Assembly (NCBI GenBank): GCA_019918135.1
Contig: WBZZ01003592.1
Location: 1 to 26,615 of the forward strand
DNA length: 26,615 nucleotides
DNA from: Paulinella micropora
Taxonomy: Eukaryota; Cercozoa; Imbricatea; Euglyphida; Paulinellidae
Direction of reading: 5' to 3'
Made by a program: the position numbers and the translations under genes. Under the pieces are notes generated by a model. That model searched no databases and was not told the DNA's origin. It saw nothing but the letters and a program-made list of their open reading frames with translations. Positions 18,441 through 26,531 of this stretch are shown here, in pieces (positions within the stretch are counted from its first letter, which is position 1; every line of letters begins with the position of its first letter).

Positions 18441-18899
18441 AGGCTCATCTTCCACGTCCGCCAAACCATCGGGTTGGTAGTCCTCCGGGCCGGGCCTCAC
18501 CTTCACCCCTTGTACCTTTTCCCTTTTTGCTTTGAGTAAAGATTTCAGGTTTTGGCTCATGATACCACTACCAGCCTCAGCCGGCTCGGCCTTTGAACCA
18601 ATCTCAACCTTCGGGGCAGGTACCGCTGGCGGCCCGCTCACCCCTCTAGGTCTACCCTTACTCTCTCCACGGGGGATGGGTGCTACCGGACGGAGGGGAG
18701 TACCCTTCACCTCTTGGGCGCGTACCGGCACCGATGCTACGGGCGGGGGCACAACTCCCCCACGAGGGGGGAATACCCCACCTCTGAAGTACATATGCTT
18801 CGCTCGGGCACCGGCCTGAGGTTCATGTTGGCGGTGCACCTTCCGCCATGAGGGTGCACCAGACGCCTCCCATGTTACCGGTTGACGGCTAATGATCAC
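18441..18899 (-). pseudogene. gag: Gag C-terminal Pro/Gly-rich region (element 2)
   Basis: The minus-strand frame reads a basic N-terminus (PVTWEASGAPSWRKVHRQHE) and a Pro/Val/Gly-rich disordered linker with PPRGG and PPPVASVP repeats. It ends in a charged end (KSLLKAKREKVQGVK, GLADVEDEP). The ORF runs on to 18288, but below 18441 it is antisense of RNase H. Upstream, the frame slips relative to the segment ending at 18896. It belongs to the long Gag between the Cys/His motif and protease. Confidence 0.65.
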
Positions 18900-19630
18900 T
18901 CGGTAAACTGTCCGGGTTCACGGGGCTTCGCATAGTGGATGATGGGTAAGAGAGACCGGTTCCACGGGATGCTCCGCTTGGCGGCTTTTTGTCTCACTAT
19001 GGCCCCAACCATTAGGGGATGACTCCCACTTTTGATTTGGGCTTCTAACCCCCGTTCTCCCATCTCGCACATTAGAGCTAGATGATCCCTTCGAGCTATG
19101 TCGGCTGCCCACCGGCGCAAGGCATTTTCTCTCTCTTGCTTGGCTCGCTGGTACTGATGCTCAACGCAATAGTTGCTATCAATGAGAGTGGCTCCCTTAA
19201 TCCTAAGGCTGTTGAAGGGAGACTCAAGGTCCTTAAACCGGGCTACGCACCGGCGCTTTCCTTCCGCTACTCCATGGCACCGCCCCTCGTTCATCTTCTC
19301 TATGTCGGCGTCGTCCTCAAGCAAGATCTCAAGACTGTTCTCGTCTTCCGGGGGTATGATCGGCTCGGGAAGGTTGGCACCCCCGGGTTTAGCCATGAGG
19401 GCTTTGTCTTTCGACTTGCCGGTTAGGAACTTCACCATAGCCATGAGGGCTTTGTCTTTCGACTTGCCGGTTAGGAACTTCACCATCTGGGCTAAGGTGA
19501 CGCCCGGCTCCTCATCCTCGGAGTCGTCGCTATCACTACCCACGCTGCCTCCCCCTTCTCCTTTCGGCCTTTGTCCGGGCACTTGCTCAACTTGTGCTTG
19601 CCCCCGCACAACCGGCACTTCTTGCTGCAC
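18896..19630 (-). pseudogene. gag: Gag acidic region and C-x9-C-x26-C-x2-H motif (element 2)
   Basis: Residues count from 19630. After a Gln-rich start comes an acidic run (GSDSDDSEDEEPG, 31-43) that joins the zinc-knuckle frame by a one-base slip near 19550. A 16-residue repeat, MVKFLTGKSKDKALMA, occurs twice in tandem (49-64 and 65-80), from an exact 48-bp duplication. Then comes C118-x9-C128-x26-C155-x2-H158 (GRCHGVAEGKRRC ... NYCVEH), probably a small zinc site. A basic helix follows (QYQRAKQERENALRRWAADIARRDHLALM). The same Cys/His spacing is present in Gag of element 1. Confidence 0.7.
19392..19486. repeat. Exact 48-bp tandem duplication in element 2 Gag
   Basis: Two copies of GCCATGAGGGCTTTGTC...CACCAT start at 19392 and 19440 and show no differences by eye. 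The period of 48 keeps the frame, so the protein gains one 16-residue repeat. Confidence 0.93.
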
Positions 19631-20025
19631 TTACCGGCGATGTGTCCCCTTTCAAAGCAGTTAAAACACTTTGGCCCCTTGCTCTTCTCGCTCTTCTTGC
19701 TTTTCTCCCGCTTGGGGGTGTCTGCCGGTTTGGGAGGGGTCTTCTTGGCTTTAGTGGGGTCATGCTCAAACCTACATTTGTCGGCCCATCTACACTCCCC
19801 CTGTTTGTCCCACAAGAAACACATCCCTCTCACCTTCCCTCCAACATGGAGGTAGCGGCAGGAGGCCCCACGAGTGCATTTGCCTTCCTTGCTGAAGAGC
19901 CAGCACTCGTCCTTGGGTTTCCCTTTTCCGGCCTTGCGAGCTGCCAAACCTTTCTCCGTGGAGCTAGTCACTTTGGCCCGGTCAAACTTCTTGTCTAGCT
20001 CAAGGGCACGATCTTGCACGAACTT
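19492..20025 (-). pseudogene. gag: Gag zinc-finger region: two CCCH fingers and two CCHC-type knuckles (element 2)
   Basis: Residues count from 20019. CCCH finger 1 is C39-x8-C48-x5-C54-x3-H58 (CWLFSKEGKC...CRYLH). Finger 2 is C67-x8-C76-x5-C82-x3-H86 (CFLWDKQGEC...CRFEH). A Lys-rich linker follows, then knuckle 1 at C118-x2-C121-x4-H126-x4-C131 (CFNCFERGHIAGKC). Next is a variant knuckle, C135-x2-C138-x3-H142-x4-C147. CCHC knuckles are standard nucleocapsid parts. C-x8-C-x5-C-x3-H fingers are cellular RNA-binding modules and are unusual in copia Gag. The finger region is intact. The frame goes astray at about residue 158 and stops at 19492. Confidence 0.92.
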
Positions 20026-20259
20026 CTACCAGGAGGCGAAGTCCCACTTGAAATGCTTACGATTCAGTTCAGCCATTTCAACCCAGACTTGCCAAGCTTT
20101 CTTTACCCTAGAGTCAGATTGCTTTGGGCCCACTAACGCGTCCTTCAATATTTGTTGCATCCGGTCATCGGTTGGGGCTTGGCCACAGTCGGCCAACCAG
20201 TCTCTCCTACGTTCAAGTCTACTGACCAACGTACTGTTGCTTACTAAAGAGGAAGTCAT
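20026..20259 (-). pseudogene. gag: Gag helical segment (element 2)
   Basis: The frame reads STLVSRLERRRDWLADCGQ, then DDRMQQILKDALVGPKQSDSRVKKAWQVWVEMAEL, with the helix-rich look of the C-terminal half of copia Gag (two amphipathic helices around a Gly-Pro turn). A TAG just below 20026 cuts it from the zinc-finger frame, which continues in the same phase (KFVQDRALELDKKFDRAKV). Upstream sense comes from a neighbouring frame. Confidence 0.65.
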
Positions 20260-20500
20260 TCAGTTCCTTCACCTTGTCCTAAACGTCAGAGGGGTCAGCT
20301 TTCTTGTACCGGGCTAGCAGTCTGTCCCACAGTGCTTTAGGGTTTTGGCCAAAGGTCAGCTTCTCCGGATCAGCTAAGTCACGCACTAGACTCTTCGCCC
20401 GAGTCACCACCGAGCATGTCATAGATGATATTGAACACCCTCTCTTTTTGCTTGATCATCTCAGCAAGTACACTAGCGTCATAGGCCATCACCTGTCGTG
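20260..20500 (-). pseudogene. gag: Gag core with WDRLLARY motif (element 2)
   Basis: Two minus-strand frames combine here. One reads RQVMAYDASVLAEMIKQKER and VFNIIYDMLGGDSGEESSA, then a TGA near 20391. The next frame reads LADPEKLTFGQNPKALWDRLLARYKKADPSD, then a TAA near 20280, then DKVKELNDFLFSKQQYVGQ. A-x-LWD-LL--Y is the hallmark of the copia Gag core (usual A-E-WD-L---Y). The piece has one frameshift and one or two stops. Confidence 0.75.
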
Positions 20501-20930
20501 TCAGTGCGCCTGCACGATCAGCACCCCCCAGTGGGGTTTTGACCTTAGAGGGGTCCGTCTGTCCTCGGAGGCCCCACTCTTGCTGTCGCCCTCTAAGTCT
20601 GAGCCCTTGCCAGTTGACAGCCTAGGTTTGTCAGTGCTAGCATACCCACTAGAGTAGAGGTCAGAGGTGTGCCGGTCTTCATCTTCCTCCTCCTCCTCCT
20701 TTCCTTCTTCAGTCTCAGTGGTGGGTTTATCCTTCGGACTGCCAAATACCGGTTTGTAACGCTTGACTGGGGTTTTCTTTCCTTCCTCTACCCCTAACGC
20801 CTCCTCAAGGTTTGAAGCTTCCGGTTTGGGGTTGGGCATGGGCCACAGGCGAGTAGGACCCTTGGCTTTGTCCTCGAAGTATTCCTTTACTACTTCTTCT
20901 TCCAAGTCAGCCCAATCATTCCACTGCTAC
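20501..20930 (-). pseudogene. gag: Gag N-terminal charged region (element 2)
   Basis: The frame starts with WNDWADLEEEVVKEYFEDKAKG just upstream of the TTG at 20905 and continues through a Pro/Lys segment (TPVKRYKPVFGSPKDKPTTE). It ends with an acidic and Ser-rich run (EEGKEEEEEDEDRHTSDLYSSGY). It is probably disordered between the N-terminal domain and Gag core. A one-base slip near 20930 separates it from the N-terminal frame. Confidence 0.6.
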
Positions 20931-21146
20931 CTCTTCCCAAGCTAGTATAAAGGGGGGCACCTCCCTACCCTTAAGCTGTATCCCTAATACGTTTTCGCGA
21001 TGTACATATTGTTTGTGGGCGTCAGCACCCTGCAGCACTTCCTTAGGGGCCTTAGCATTACAGCTTTGCACTACCTGCCTATGCAATAGGATCCATGCCT
21101 CTTTGCCGGTGAACGTGATCTTATTGTCTGTCTTTTTAGTAGTCAT
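20916..21146 (-). pseudogene. gag: Gag N-terminus (element 2)
   Basis: The ATG at 21144-21146 is the first in this frame after a long non-coding leader, in an AAATGAC context. The frame reads MTTKKTDNKITFTGKEAWILLHRQVVQSC. An I-x-F-x-G motif followed by a Trp-bearing helix opens many copia Gags (L-F-G-NF--W). It stops at a TGA at 20916, where the sense slips into the next frame (AWEEV to WNDWADLEEE). Confidence 0.7.
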
Positions 21147-21390
21147 TTCTAACCACCGTCAGTCTCGAACAGACACACGCTCCACACACACACCCTCACA
21201 CACAGCACACAGCTATGCTCTCTACTTGCTAAATAGAGATAGGGTTACGCTATGCTTACGCTGTTCTGATGGCACAGACACAGGCAAGCAACCACACACA
21301 CTCCCACACAGAGAGAACACAACAGAGGCTACGAGCAGACTCACACACACACTACACAGAATAGTTTTGCTTGTCCACACCACCCTTTAC

Positions 21391-21410
21391 TCTCTCTCTC
21401 TCTCTCTCTT
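21391..21410. repeat. TC dinucleotide run in the leader of element 2
   Basis: A CTCTCT run of about 20 bases sits in a CA/CT-rich stretch between 21170 and 21420. Confidence 0.8.
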
Positions 21411-21725
21411 CAACCACGTGTGTTACCACTGACTCTAATGCTCAAACTACACTGAGGCTACCTCAGCTACCACCTATGATAGCTTTCCACCTACTAGCAG
21501 CTCTATCTGCAAAGTCAGTTTTTCAACCTACCTAGGTTTGTAGTTGTTTTTGTACAACCACCTAAACACTTACCTTTCGCTACTCCCCTCGTGTCAAATG
21601 CACGGTTCTTCAGAGCTCACGACCTCACCACACCTCTCTCTCACTCCTCACACAGTCACAGCAGCGACACAAGGAGTAGATGCGATGATGCAGTACGAGT
21701 TCAACAATAACTTTGCGATGTAAGC

Positions 21726-21964
21726 TGTTGTGTCCGTGGGCAGTGGGTGCTCAATCCCGCCTGTCACCACGGCAAGCACAACTGGCCTACTGTTTTGCAC
21801 TCTGGCCTTGCAACTTGTTGTGTCCGTGGGCAGTGGGTGCTCAATCCCGACTGTCACCACGGCAAGCACAACTGGCCTACTGTTTTGCACTCTGGCCTTG
21901 CAACTTGTTGTGTCCGTGGGCAGTGGGTGCTCAATCCCGACTGTCACCACGGCAAGCACAACTG
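21726..21964. repeat. 90-bp tandem repeat array, 2.7 copies
   Basis: Copies start at 21726, 21816 and 21906 with TGTTGTGTCCGTGGGCAG. The third copy ends after CACAACTG. The copies are almost identical; the only difference I see is one C/A between copy 1 and the others. Because 90 is divisible by three, all six frames stay open across it, which creates artificial ORFs. Confidence 0.93.
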
Positions 21965-22300
21965 TCCACGTCACATAACAAATGAACAACACCTTTAGGA
22001 GGCTCACCCCCCCCGCACTACGACCTGTACGCTTCGGTGTAACCCCCCTGTCTCTCTGTCCTGTCCCCCACCTTGCCCTTGCACTGCACACCAGCAGAGC
22101 AGGACGTGGGTAGTGCCTACAGTGATCAGCTGTAGCCACACAATCGAAAATGCGCACTTTCCTGTAACGGGGTCACTTAAGGTGGACCCCTCACCCCTTT
22201 AACGAAGGTTCTCCTCTGCGATCCGTTGCACAGATCACGCTGCAAGGCTCGATAACCCGTAGGAAGAAAACCCTCGCGACTTCTCCAAACGGCGACCGGA

Positions 22301-22609
22301 ACTCGGGGCGTCCCCCTCCTACCGGCCAACGCTTCCCACGCAGAAGAATTTAAGAATAATGAAACAATTCCTGCCAGTCAAACTGACGAAGTCACACAAA
22401 AGATGTACCTCCAGAAAATGACCCACGAAACGGCCTGATATGGGTAATAAGGGTAATGGTAAAAAGCTAGTGCCACCAGTACCAGAAAAGGTACTCTAAA
22501 TGACTGTATTAATAACTAATAATACTACTAACCGTAACGAATAATGCTAACGTACCAAATAGCAATACGGACGTAGTTGAGGAGGAAGGGTCTAATTAAT
22601 TGTCCAATG
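22301..22609 (-). repeat. 5' LTR-like direct repeat of element 2 (copy B)
   Basis: This is the partner of 13287-13590: seven substitutions over 290 aligned bases, plus a 5-bp gap near 22315. The copies agree in the terminal CATTGGACAA (minus strand) and diverge immediately outside. The flanks (22610-22614 GGAAT; 13282-13286 CAACG) do not form a target-site duplication. Confidence 0.85.
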
Positions 22610-23095
22610 GGAATCGGCTTCAGTGCATCGGGATCGGCATCAACGCGTGGGGATCGAATACGAGGCGGCACAGCGTGGTGAGCGCAGGATCAACGGAATC
22701 AGCGGAGTTTCGGATCCGAGGGAAAGAAGACTCGCACAGGATAGTATAGACCGTCGCAGTAGGTCGGGGTGAAGATGAATGACTAGGGGCAGGATAACTT
22801 AAAGGGGGAAATTGGAAAAGGGGCAAGTATTTTATTCTTAGCGGTGTGGGACAACGGTTTCGAGCGGGATGGCGGATATCAGTGATTTTTCGGGCGGTGG
22901 GTGGTGCCGAATCGAAATATCATCGAATAGCCCAACTCGAAAATTTTGCTTAAGTCATTAACTTGATACGAGTACGGCGACGACCGTCACTCAGATTCGC
23001 ATTTGCATTCTATTCCGAGGTCGGTCAGCGGGGCGTAAGTTCGACTCCTCGCGCGCGGCACACAGGTGAGCGCGCTCGGGGGGGAGAAGAGATTA
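22610..23095. other. Gene-free flank, moderately GC-rich
   Basis: No protein-like frame or RNA gene is supported. Near 22615-22660 a GGGATCGG-type word recurs three times (GGGAATCGG, CGGGATCGG, GGGGATCG). GTTCGACTCC near 23039 resembles a pol III B box, but no paired T-stem or tRNA body surrounds it. Confidence 0.4.
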
Positions 23096-23782
23096 TGCCG
23101 GCCCACACTGTATATAATGGCAATACTTACAGTTCCGGTCTGTCTTTTATTCTTAATCTGGAGACTCCGATTACGGAGTCCCTACTTTAGATATTCCTCA
23201 GTCTTCATGATAGTATCGTTAGAACAGTTATCTGTTATTAAATATCCTACTATCGTAACAGATTAATAATAATATCATACTTAACAAACTTCAAAAATAT
23301 ATATACATTGCAGGAAAAAGTTAAAGTTATATAAAATAGTTTGCCCGGCACTTATATTATGAAAGAGTTAGACGTAGGTGGTCTGTCAAACTTTTCTATA
23401 TACGTCAAACTATTTTATATAGATTAAATTTTCCATACAGGTTGCAGGGTTGAAGTTTTTATGTACTGAGTTGAAGTCACACTGGCAGTTTTTAATAGGT
23501 CGAAAATGTTCAGTCACTGTATCTGACCGTATCAGAGTATGATAGGTTTAATTATTTTTGTTGGCTAAAATGAATTTCAACAGTACTTGAATCATTGAAA
23601 GTAATACATTGTTACAATCATGAATGCGATATTGAATAACTTTCACTGATAACTGTCCTAACGATATGGCCGAAGGCTGAGGAATATTAATACCTAAAGT
23701 AGGGACTCCGTAATCTCCAGACTAAGGATGACCGACCGACCGGAACGGTAAGTATTGTCATTATATACCGGGTGGGCCGGCA
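23096..23782. mobile_element. 687-bp element with long terminal inverted repeats (MITE/foldback-like)
   Basis: The left end begins TGCCGGCCCAC and the right end finishes with its exact complement (GTGGGCCGGCA). Inverted similarity continues inward for about 160 bases on each side (23096-23255 and 23625-23782), with small gaps, through TATATAATG-CAATACTTAC, GTTCCGGTC, TTACGGAGTCCCTACTTTAG, CCTCAG and ATCGTTAG-ACAGTTATC. The middle is AT-rich and has no ORF, so it is non-autonomous. A 7-bp-stem palindrome (GACTCCG-ATTA-CGGAGTC) at 23163-23180 is present only in the left arm. I see no target-site duplication. Confidence 0.85.
23328..23421. repeat. Inner inverted repeat of the TIR element
   Basis: TATATAAAATAGTTTG (23328-23343) is repeated in inverted form as CAAACTATTTTATATA (23406-23421), with 62 bases between. 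This allows a hairpin nested inside the larger fold of the TIR element. Confidence 0.8.
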
Positions 23783-24078
23783 AGTCACTAGAAAGAGTGA
23801 GAACCTAAAAAGAAAGGGAAAAAAAAGGCATTGGAAAGAAAGTAGGACGGGAAAATAGAAACAAAAAAAGAGAAAAACTCTTCATCTGAGGATTGTGTTT
23901 GGTTGTATATATGGCAGTGTTTGTGTTTAAAAAAAAAAGTACAAAAAAAAAAAGAAAAAAAAAGAAAGACTTTTTATCAAGCTATCGACGGGGGCATTAC
24001 AATTTTAATTATTGACTCCAAGAGCACTTGCTTTTATATTAAGTATAGCAGTCTAACAAGTCATTCACGGTAGCAATA
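23783..24078. other. A-rich low-complexity DNA
   Basis: Purine-rich with several A-runs (23817-23826, 23929-23938, 23944-23964). No coding sense or structure is recognised. Confidence 0.6.
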
Positions 24079-24109
24079 ATATATATATATACATACATAC
24101 ATACATAAA

Positions 24110-24145
<36 letters not shown>

Positions 24146-24183
24146 CCAGGTATACATACATACATACATATATATATATATAC
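24079..24183. repeat. TA / ATAC compound microsatellite
   Basis: AT dinucleotides lead into ATAC tetranucleotide arrays in two blocks, separated by ATATATATACCAGGTAT, and end in a TA run. Microsatellites of this kind are typical of eukaryotic intergenic DNA. Confidence 0.95.
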
Positions 24184-24495
24184 GCAAACACTTTCAATAT
24201 TATAATATTACAACATCAAAATCTAAACTTCTTTACTTAAAACTTTCATTTAAAAGCCGCTGCGTTCCCACAGGCCGCAATATCAACCCGCAATTTCTTC
24301 TGCTCTCATCTCCGGATCGCCCTGCATCTACCGGTACTGAGCTACATGGCTCTCTCAGGCACATAGTTGTAGCACCGATTTAACCGGATGGTAATGGTAT
24401 TATATGATTGTGATGGAACTTAATGGAGGATTCGTTGGGTGTTACAATGAAAAGTGTTGGCGTAACTTCAAATAATCAAGTTCATCAAAGGAAAA

Positions 24496-24593
24496 GGGAA
24501 AACTTGAAAAAAAAAAATCTCACTAAAAGTGCCCGCGCAACACAGGGAAAACTTGGAAAAAAAATCTCGCTAAAAGTGCCCGAGCAACAAAAA
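24496..24593. repeat. 49-bp tandem duplication
   Basis: GGGAAAACTTG, an A-run, TCTC-CTAAAAGTGCCCG-GCAACA occurs at 24496 and again at 24545, with few differences. An overlapping open frame (24423-24716) is Lys-rich because of the A-runs and is not supported as a gene. Confidence 0.85.
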
Positions 24594-24599
24594 AATGAA

Positions 24600-25400
24600 A
24601 CCAAAAAAAAAAAAGTTAGGGAAGAAAGAAAGAGGGAAAGAACACAGGAAGCAGGCTTGACCTTGTCCACTGTTATGGGCATTGACAGGTTTGGACATGG
24701 CGAGACTGCTTGCTAAACTCATTTCTTCCTTTTCTGCCCACGGCCAGTTGCTCAAAACCCTTGTTTGCGACTAGTGTCAGCCCTTTCGAACCCAACCCTT
24801 GGGTTGCTGCTTCTTTTTTTTGACTCTCCAAATGTCCTCGCTGTCACCTTCTAGTGAGCACAACTGTTACACTTGCTCCAATCTTACCAGGCTTCAGTTT
24901 TTGCTCCAATTCTGGCTCCTTGTCACTTTCACATTCTAGTGTTGAGGGTAGCCTCTGCTCCAATCCTGCCTGTCTTGCCAGCCCATTGCTTCTCCAACTC
25001 GTACGCAATGGCATGTAGAATGGGACCTTTTCTCTCCTCTGTCAACCCAGGCTAGAACCTTTCCCAGAACGAGACTCCTTTTTCTTTTCGTGACCCAAAC
25101 TCGACGTCTGCCTGCAATCAGACTTTTTCTTTCTCAGGACGCTGTCACGCCGAACTCTACCTGGCCCCTCGCGTTGGGTGAGACAGTATCGTGATAATAA
25201 TCACCGTACCACCCTTGACCCTTCTTCTGTCCCCACAGCAGTTTCTCAATCTGTTGCAAGTCGAAGAGAGGGATCTTTACAACGGAATCCTTGGTTTCCT
25301 GAAGTGGTTCGTCGGGACTTTGTCGAGGCCTAGGGGACCCTGCAAGCGGAAGTATTGCAGGTTTTCGCACAACTGTCAACTAGGACAGTCTCTAGGAGCT
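24600..25400. other. Gene-free stretch
   Basis: Short words such as TTGCTCCAAT and CATTCTAGTG recur loosely between 24840 and 24970. No reading frame resembles a known protein. A plus-strand frame from a GTG at 25191 contains LYNGILGFLKWFVGTLSRPRGPCKRKYCRFSHNC, but then runs into low-complexity charged and Ser/Phe-rich sequence, so I do not call it. Confidence 0.45.
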
Positions 25401-25410
25401 CCTGTTGCGA

Positions 25411-25620
25411 ACAACAAGAAGAGGGAGGGAAAGGAGGAAAGGGAGAAGAAAGAGAAGAAGCAGGAGGAGAGAAAGGAGGAGAAGCAGTCTGCTTCTTCTG
25501 CGTTCTCTGCTTCTCCTCCTTCTCCTTCTGCTTCCCGTTTTTTCTTTTTCTATTTGTTCTTCTTTCTTTCTTCTCCTTCTTCAGTTACTTCTGCCTCTCC
25601 TACTACTCCTAATACTCTGA
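25411..25620. repeat. Purine block followed by complementary pyrimidine block
   Basis: Positions 25418-25490 are GA/AAG-rich purines. Positions 25500-25615 are CTT/TCC-rich pyrimidines. The junction words (GGAGGAGAAGCAGTCTGCTTCTTCTG) are inverted complements, so the DNA or RNA can fold into a long imperfect hairpin. Confidence 0.75.
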
Positions 25621-26160
25621 GGGACAAGAGAACAAAGGTGAAGTAAAATAGAGTTATGAAAATTAAGAGGGTCAAGAGAGTTCAGAAAATCTAAAGATGG
25701 GAAAGCAGGGGGTAGAAAAATATCAGGATGAAAGAGTTGAAAAATGAAAATTTAAGAAAAAGGAAGGTTGAGAGAATAAAGCTAAGAAAAAAAGGTGGCC
25801 TAGAAAAGTGGAGTCATGACATCGAGAAGTCAAGTCGCAGGATAAAAGAGGCTTAGAGATAGAGAGTAAAGACAGGTTTAGACTCACAATGTGCCTGTGG
25901 TATGTCTCACCACGTGGTCCCAGTGCGAAGTGTAGTATAGTAGTGTTCACTACAAAACATAGTCGCACAAAAACGTACAGGTTCTGTAGCTTATCACTGT
26001 TTGCTGGTGAGATGAAAGAGCTTTACAAAAGCTGCAAGGCTCACGAGGCTTGGTAGATTTAGAGAGAGGAATGGAAAGCTCAGAACGAGTAGAAGACAAC
26101 TGGATAGGAGTAAAAGTAGTGGTAGATTTAGAGAGGGAAATGGAATGCCTTTCTAAAACT
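25621..26160. other. Gene-free AG-rich stretch with a short direct repeat
   Basis: GGTAGATTTAGAGAG...ATGGA occurs at 26052-26075 and 26121-26144. The rest is A/G-rich with no coding sense. Confidence 0.5.
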
Positions 26161-26213
26161 GAATTTGTTGTTGTTGTTGTTGTTGCTGCTGTTCTTGCTC
26201 TTACTTTCCCGTT

Positions 26214-26244
<31 letters not shown>

Positions 26245-26281
26245 GTTGTTGTTGTTGTTTTTTTTTGTTGTTGTTGTTGTT
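26161..26281. repeat. GTT trinucleotide / poly-T tract
   Basis: GTT repeats (26166-26186), a T-run of about 28 (26216-26243), GTT repeats, a T-run of about 9 and GTT repeats again. It encodes only homopolymer-like peptides in every frame. Confidence 0.95.
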
Positions 26282-26471
26282 GTGACCTTTCGATATCGCT
26301 TTTTGACCATCTCCACTTTACTCTTACGCTTCCTTGGAGTGGCAGGTCGTTTCTGATCAAACGTGTTTGATTAAAACCCACTCAAGCTACATGAAGGACA
26401 ACGACGTTGCGCTGTGGTTGGTCGACCAATTGAGATTCAAGCCCAAGCTCAAACGCCCCGACGGAATACCC

Positions 26472-26509
26472 AATGTGGTTTCTTGCTCGAAATGTGGTTT
26501 CTTGCTCGA
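26472..26509. repeat. Exact 19-bp tandem duplication
   Basis: AATGTGGTTTCTTGCTCGA occurs twice head to tail (26472-26490, 26491-26509). It lies in a short frame (26334-26531) with no recognised product. Confidence 0.9.
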
Positions 26510-26531
26510 GGGACTGAAGACCGGAGACTGA

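Larger units (their letters stand above)
21147..22300 (-). other. Long untranslated leader of element 2
   Basis: About 1.15 kb separates the upper LTR-like repeat from the Gag ATG. It has CA-rich and CT-rich simple sequence (21170-21410, including a TC run at 21391-21410) and a 90-bp tandem array (21726-21964). Between 21990 and 22300 nothing is recognisable. No clear TGG-starting primer site follows the repeat; the first bases inside read TCCGGTCGCCG on the minus strand. Confidence 0.55.
13287..22609 (-). mobile_element. Ty1/copia-like element 2 with a 3.9-kb internal inversion
   Basis: The element is bounded by direct repeats 13287-13590 and 22301-22609. From the high end on the minus strand come leader, Gag (21146 to 18441) and, after a gap, the second half of RNase H (14548-13975). 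A polypurine run (AAGGGGAG, minus strand, 13591-13598) abuts the lower repeat. The missing modules (Gag tail, protease, integrase, RT, first half of RNase H) occupy 14549-18440 on the opposite strand. Total length is 9.3 kb. Many stops and frameshifts show that it is inactive. Confidence 0.88.

Noticed and set aside
18532..18819. Plus-strand ORF of 95 codons
   Set aside because: Antisense shadow of the Pro/Gly-rich Gag region of element 2.
21726..21964. CRISPR-like array
   Set aside because: The repeats are head-to-tail with no unique spacers, inside a eukaryotic retroelement leader.
21648..22157. ORFs on both strands with 30-residue repeats
   Set aside because: They arise from the 90-bp tandem repeat, whose length divides by three; no protein family is seen.
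23030..23060. Possible tRNA T-arm (GTTCGACTCC)
   Set aside because: The flanking bases do not pair into a T-stem and no D-arm or acceptor stem is found upstream.
24423..24716. 97-codon Lys-rich ORF
   Set aside because: Made by A-runs and a 49-bp duplication; no conserved pattern.
25191..25646. 151-codon ORF with a CKRKYC..SH patch
   Set aside because: No ATG, and most of it is the purine/pyrimidine low-complexity block; the Cys/His patch does not fit a known spacing.
26050..26381. Poly-Val/Leu/Phe and poly-Lys/Asn ORFs
   Set aside because: Translations of the GTT/poly-T tract.
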